Source: Myrica gale | Taxonomy: Eukaryota; Streptophyta; Magnoliopsida; Fagales; Myricaceae | Length of the DNA: 64,000 nucleotides | Assembly (NCBI GenBank): GCA_963930655.1 | Contig: OZ005613.1 | Span: 10,176,501-10,240,500, forward strand | Direction of reading: 5' to 3' | In this document: positions 58,962 through 64,000 of the stretch, one piece after another | Layout: every line of letters begins with the position of its first letter | Position numbering within the stretch: the stretch's first letter is position 1 | Translations under genes and position numbers: made by a program | The notes under the pieces: generated by a model | What the model was told of the DNA's origin: nothing | What the model saw: the letters and a program-made list of their open reading frames with translations, nothing else | Databases searched by the model: none

Positions 58962-61330
58962 TCATTGAGTGGCCCGTGCTCTCTGAACACCTTTAGCACG
59001 CCTACTTGAAACACGTTCTGGTTCGGCTCCATCGATACCCGGTTCTCTTCGCTGCGTTCATAGACAAATTTAGAACTATGAGTTGCATAATATGTAAAAG
59101 CAAATCAATGAACACGTCGGGAGATTTATTACCCGACTCCCACGAGTGTTGTTGGTAGTGCCCTCTTGGTCAGGACGAGGAACAGGCTGACTCATACCAC
59201 GGGTCCTGGTGGCAGGGCCTGAGTGGTCCATACCAGTTGCTTGACCCGTACCGGATGTGCCCTCCCCATCCTGTAGCTGGGATGAAATAAACATAAAATG
59301 TAAAGCATCAGATATTACTTGCTTAGCTATTAATACAATATATGCAATGTTTTGATAGAAAATTATAGTTTCTTACATTTCTTCTATCATTTGTATTCTT
59401 GTATGGTTTTGGGGGATACTTTCGTTCCCCGGCCTTCGGTGGCAACTTACATCTCCTTGCGTTATGACCAACAGTTCCACACCTCCCGCACTTTGTTATG
59501 TAACCACGTCTCAACACCCGGCCCAGAGGTGGTGATTCATCCTCCGCCCTACGCCTTGACATCCTGGGACGTCCTGCTCTTACCCTTACATCGGGTGGAA
59601 ATGTGGGGGGGTCTACTTCTATGTGCGGCCACTCTGACGGACTCGGCATCGCTTCTATAGGTAACTGGTATGCTCGTCGATAAGCTTCAATGCGATAGCA
59701 GTTGTCTACAAACTCTTCTGGTTCCCTACGGGAGAAATATATGGCAGAGATGACATGTGCAAAAGGAATGTCATTCAGCTGCCACCTACCACATGTGCAG
59801 GTTCTAGCTGAAATATTCACCACCCTTCTGTCCTCAGTATGGTGGTCCACCTCAAACTCCACACCATTCCCCCATCTACATATGTAATGGGTACCCAACT
59901 CTTTATTCTTCTCTAGCTTTTCTTGTATTCGTGGGCAAATGTTGAAAGTTGCATTCAAAAGCCCATCTCGCTTCTGGCGAAAGCGATTCATCAACATCCG
60001 TCTGATGATCTCTAACATATCGATGCTCTGTTGATGGCAGTAAAATCTCAAATGCATCAAGCAACCCCTACAAAAATTGTGAACAAATCACTTGTGTTAG
60101 TTATGAACTAAATAAGACTCGAAAGCTATTCATGACTCGGATCAATCAATGCATCAAGAAACCACACCCATGAAGCACGACACTCGTTCTCACATACCGC
60201 GTACGCGATAGGGAACATATCCTAGTTTGCGTCCTTTGCCACAGCACAGAAAAGTTGACCACCATATGGTCCCTTTAAATGACAAGCATTAACCGATATA
60301 ACAGGTCTACACCCTGTCAAAAACCCCGTTCTACATGCATTTAGACGCACATACATGCGTTTGAATAAAGCATGATCTCTGTGAACAATTACCACACTCC
60401 CAGGATTCCATTGTCCGATCGAAGCTGCATAATCATAGCACCGCTTATACTGCTCTTCATGTTTCCCATTAATCCTCTCCAATTGCAACTTGGTGCCTTG
60501 CACTTGGCTGTCACACGTGACCGATCAGATTTGACATAACTGAACGCGAACCCATTTTGAATGCAAAATAGTTGAAGCGCTCTCTTGAAAAGGTTTAAGT
60601 TTCCAAACCTCATCCCTGTGCATAACCTCAGCCTCCTTCCAGATGTAAGGTCTGTCTCATGAAACTCTGAAGACTTTGTCCTACCTTGAAGTCCTTCGTT
60701 ACCTTCATTAGCACCCTCACTCATGCTATCTTCAGCCTCAGTAGACTCCTGGGGTGCCTCATCAGTCTCCCTAGCAACTGAATGAGTTGCTCCAAACCAT
60801 GTTATAACATTGTCTCGATCCCTCTTCGCTGTATCCATATCGTTATTGTCTGGATAAAGCTCTGGTTGTTCCTCCCCAACACTGCCCTCAAAGTCACTCA
60901 ATTCAGGTTCTTCCACCTCAAACTCAACCCCGACCTCATCGTCACCCTCTTCATCCTCAACCTCATCGTCACCCTCTTCATTCTCACTGTCCATATCATA
61001 CCCAACACCATAATAGTCATCATCCAAATCATCTATAACCTCTGGAATATCTATCGAATGCACGACATACAAGTGCAAATCTTTCTTCCTTTGCTGCACC
61101 AGAATATCCAGCAAGCCCCGGACATCATCGTCGCTCGTGAGATATATGAATGGAGTTGCCTCATCATGGCAAAACTTATAGGCGAATTTCTCAACATTAC
61201 AGTATCTCATCTTTCTTCCCACTGAGAGGTAGTCCGGATCAACGTTCCCTATATGTTCAACCTCACCTCCAGCATAGACATTCAACGATTGACTTAGTGA
61301 TCCACCGTGGTGTACATAAATATGCACCAT
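58962..61330 (-). pseudogene. MuDR-type transposase of MULE-2, internally deleted
   Basis: N-terminus (from 61330) has the PB1-like fold seen in plant MuDR transposases (MVHIYVHHGGSLSQ), an acidic linker, then the MuDR DNA-binding region (GMRFGNLNLFKRALQLFC, FSYVKSDRSRVTAKC). A deletion and frameshift at about 60500 remove its end. The core resumes with NPGSVVIVHRDHALFKRMY and GCRPVISVNACHLKG, where family members have DGCHLKG: the first catalytic Asp is Asn. A TAG follows KDAN, then FPIAYAVCENECRASWVWFL; the rest of the DDE core is missing. C-terminal SWIM finger (CTCGRWQLNDIPFAH), zinc knuckle (CGRCGTVGHNARRC) and two short exons (59294-59076 region and 59051-58962, ending RRAKGVQRARATQ) remain. 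Confidence 0.85.
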
Positions 61331-62171
61331 TGCTGGATAAGAATGAAAAATAGAACTTTGTCATCAATACAAATTAAAGTTCAGTTAAACATTATATTAA
61401 AGTAACTAATGTCTTAACAGATCACAAGAACTCCACAAAGAGCAATCAAATAAAATATTGATAAAAGACACGAATGTCAATCTTGGAAATAAGACCATTT
61501 GTTGAAAATTGCCAACTTAATATTTAGTGACCAATGTCCTCCACATCTCTCTTTCTCTCTGTATCGTACTATCAGGATTTTAGGTCCCCACGTATTGAAC
61601 TAAAATCATGACGTTCATTCCAGAGTAAAAGTTACCAAGCTGAATTAAATACAGAACATTAGGTCGACAACCAAAACAAGCACACAAATGGGTCCCTCCA
61701 CTAATGAATAAAGAACAAATTTTTTCACAACAATCAAGCACGTGTAGACAAAGAATATCACACCCAACCCAAACGTAACTGCTTAACTTAAAAAAACACA
61801 CAAATGGTCCCTACACTACTGAACAAATAATAGACAAAAAAGTGTAAACACATGACAACTAAAAAGTGTAAACATAGTTAAAGGATGACAATAAAACAAC
61901 ATTAACAAACAAAACGAACCTTTACCTCGACTTCAGTTACAATAGAAAGGAGGACCCTTCGAATGAAGATCGTGGCTGTCGCAGGAATGAGAAGCTTCCT
62001 CGAATCAACAACTATGGCTACCGGTGGGGGTGGGTTTAGGGCTACAGGTGAATTTGGGGAAAATTTTCAAAGAGGAAGAACGGGTAACTGGGTAAGAACG
62101 GGAAAATTGAAGCTTTCGAGAACATTACCGCTTCTAACTTTCTAACTTTTACGTTTTTGTTTTTACTTTTC

Positions 62172-62525
62172 ATTTTGTTTTCTATTTCATTAAACTGACG
62201 TGTTTTGCCTCATGCATTTTTTTTATGTTTTTTTTTCTTTAATTTTCATGTCTTTCTTTTCTTATCGACGTGTTAAGTTTTTTTTTTATTTTTTTATGTG
62301 ACGTGGCAATACAGGTGGCAAATGACACATGTCCAACAAATATTGGTCCACATGTCTACCTCTGACCCACGTCAGCACATGCCGTTAAAGGAGAAGACGG
62401 AGAGAGGACGGAAGGGTATATATTTGATTGGACTTGCACCACAGGAGTATAAATCAAACTTTTCTTACCACAGGGGTATCTATGCAAAAATTTGATACCA
62501 GAGGGGTATGCAGTGCATTTAACCC
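62172..62525. repeat. right TIR of MULE-2
   Basis: Inverse of 56894-57250. Confidence 0.93.
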
Positions 62526-62534
62526 TAAAAACTA

Positions 62535-64000
62535 TATATATGTGTGACACCGCTATAGTAAAATGAAAGGTTCCATCTGGGCATGAATTAATAACACGTT
62601 TCTCCTTTTAGAATTCTGCGCAATAAGGGAACCAACCTTGCGTTAAGAACTACGTGAAACCACCACCCCAAGGAACCAAACTCCTCAAAATCTCATCCCT
62701 TCTGTCGTTCGTGCACAAACCCTAAAAAGCAAAGAATTAGCAGTTGAAGCGGGTAAGGTTATGGCGTATGCTTTGAAGCTTTGGTAACAGATCTTATGTG
62801 GGTTTCGCTCGTTTCTCCCTTCATGCAAGTTTCGATGGAGGCTGGAGCTACAGATGGCAGACCTCCCTTATGTCTTTTTTCTTTCTTTTTTCTGCTAATG
62901 GCGAACATACGTTTGGTGTTGGAGAAACTTGTTTCGTCCGTAAACTTACCCAGTATTTTATAAGGACCAGATCATAAGCCTGTATAGGCTTGCTCCGCGC
63001 GATAGAGTCCATCCTCAATCCTCATCAGGGCGAGCTGGGCTTTATATATATATATAATATTTTTTAAAGCTGGGCTTGGGCCAACACGGTAGAACGCACC
63101 TTGTACTCAACCCGAGTCCAGATAATTCATCGATTAACATAAAAGAGAAATTTACTTTTTAGTCACTGAATTTTATCCCGTTTCATTTTTAGTCATGAAA
63201 TTTAATGAGTCAAATTTTTAGTCCTTAAATTTTTATCCCGTTTAAATATTAGTGATGTCGTTAGTCTCTCTCACCTTAACTAACGAAATAATTTTTCACG
63301 TCATTTTCAATTTGACACGTTCCCTTCATTTCCAGGCCAACTTCCCTTGTTTGAACCTAATTTCTTAAACTAGCTGTAACTTTTAATTTCATTCGAAGAC
63401 CTTTCCCTCTCAAAAGCGTTTATCCCTCTTGTAAACCCTAGACTTCTAGACGGTATAGATATCCGGTGGTTTCTGATTTTTTTTTTTTCCAGCAGTTATT
63501 GATGCCTAGTGCCGAGAGACCAAAAATCGATGAATAAGCAGCACAAAATCCAAAAGAATACTGGAGTGATAGTGCAGCAGCAGTGTTTCGGTCGTCGCTG
63601 CTTTCGCTTGTCAAAGCATTTGACTCCGTTCTTGCAGTCTATAAAGGTTTCTGCAACCTCAAACAGGTTGGATTTCTTGCCAACATTTTAAGCTATAAGT
63701 CTTTTTGCGTCATGTTTTATTCATGTAAGCTTTCATTTTTTTGGGTTGGTGAGAAAAACGAAGGCAAATCCAGAATTAAAAACGTATTATGTATGTTTAC
63801 TTTCCTTGTTCTGTTTTGTTCGAAGAAAATAAGAAAGATAATTCAACTAAGTCAAACGGTTGGATCAAGAATTAAACATTGTAGTTTTTTCTGCATTTTC
63901 TCAGCAACCAAAAATGGAACAATATTGTTAATTAGTGGAGAGTACGGTAGAAAATGTTACAGGTGGATCTCAAGCTTAAGATTTGCAGAAGCACCTCTAT
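62535..64000. other. no secure gene; possible 5' ends
   Basis: AAACCCTAA-type leader motifs at about 62719 and 63435 suggest that plus-strand genes could start here (ATG 62761; ATG 63530, MNKQHKIQKNTGVIVQQQ), but no recognisable domain follows. Repeats of a tttagtcctgaatttt-like phrase at 63150-63250 resemble a MULE-type TIR end without a partner. Confidence 0.35.

Larger units (their letters stand above)
56894..62525 (-). mobile_element. MULE-2: MuDR-type Mutator-like element, 5632 bp
   Basis: Long terminal inverted repeats of about 355 bp (56894-57250, 62172-62525) begin GGGTTAAATGCACTG and contain the phrase TACCCCTGTGGT three times per end. A 9-bp target-site duplication TAAAAACTA flanks it (56885-56893, 62526-62534). 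Contents: a GRF zinc-finger ORF (57395-57605, +) and a MuDR-type transposase pseudogene (61330-58962, -), convergent. A block of about 60 bp (ttgtgttgctagatagtgctgat...) is duplicated at 57687 and 58072. TIRs are about 94-95% alike by eye, so it is older than MULE-1. Confidence 0.94.

Overview
The window is nuclear DNA from a flowering plant, most likely a woody or other core eudicot. It is AT-rich and carries spliced genes, plant-specific families (ENT transporter, D6-type cyclin, DUF4220/DUF594, MIR397) and many plant transposons. I cannot name the species.

Only two loci look fully intact: a nine-exon equilibrative nucleoside transporter (28459-31426, +) and a MIR397 microRNA hairpin (about 49160-49290, +) with five GTAC copper-response-like motifs just upstream. 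A PB1-domain gene (19634 to 16405, -) is intact except that a very young LTR element sits 24 codons before its stop. Host-derived loci that are broken: a DUF4220/DUF594 gene (4606-7079, +), a cyclin D6;1-like gene (10415 to 8948, -) and an RNase H-like gene (40336-47833, +) split by a 6.9 kb Mutator-like element.

Layout. 1-2.9 kb: AT-rich intergenic. 2.9-7.1 kb: the DUF4220 pseudogene, with a 355-bp TRIM in its leader intron and a 311-bp frameshifting tandem duplication. 7.2-7.5 kb: a short non-LTR insertion. 8.9-10.4 kb: the cyclin pseudogene. 10.4-16.2 kb: no gene seen. 16.4-19.6 kb: the PB1 gene and its LTR insertion. 21.2-22.6 kb: a Pack-MULE carrying most of a glutaredoxin-family coding sequence. 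22.6-28.4 kb: no clear gene, some MITE-like repeats. 28.5-31.4 kb: the ENT gene. 32.1-33.0 kb: a non-LTR element. 33.9-35.0 kb: probable solo LTR and a MULE-type MITE. 35.1-40.1 kb: Copia element 1. 40.3-47.8 kb: RNase H-like gene containing MULE-1. 49.2 kb: MIR397. 49.6-54.2 kb: Copia element 2. 54.8-55.4 kb: Tourist-like MITE. 55.6-56.6 kb: truncated Copia gag. 56.9-62.5 kb: MULE-2. The last 1.5 kb holds nothing I can identify.

Most of the window is an archive of transposition, and nine insertions have target-site duplications (TSDs) readable from the sequence (a tenth, the Tourist-like MITE, has only a 3-bp one). The most striking theme is Mutator-like elements: a Pack-MULE with a captured glutaredoxin gene, a small MULE MITE, and two large MULEs from different families (FAR1-type and MuDR-type transposase). 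Each large MULE also carries a GRF-type zinc-finger ORF convergent with the transposase, recalling the mudrA/mudrB layout of maize MuDR. Nearly all broken genes are broken by C-to-T type nonsense changes (CGA to TGA, CAG/CAA to TAG/TAA), as expected from deamination of methylated cytosine in silenced repeats.
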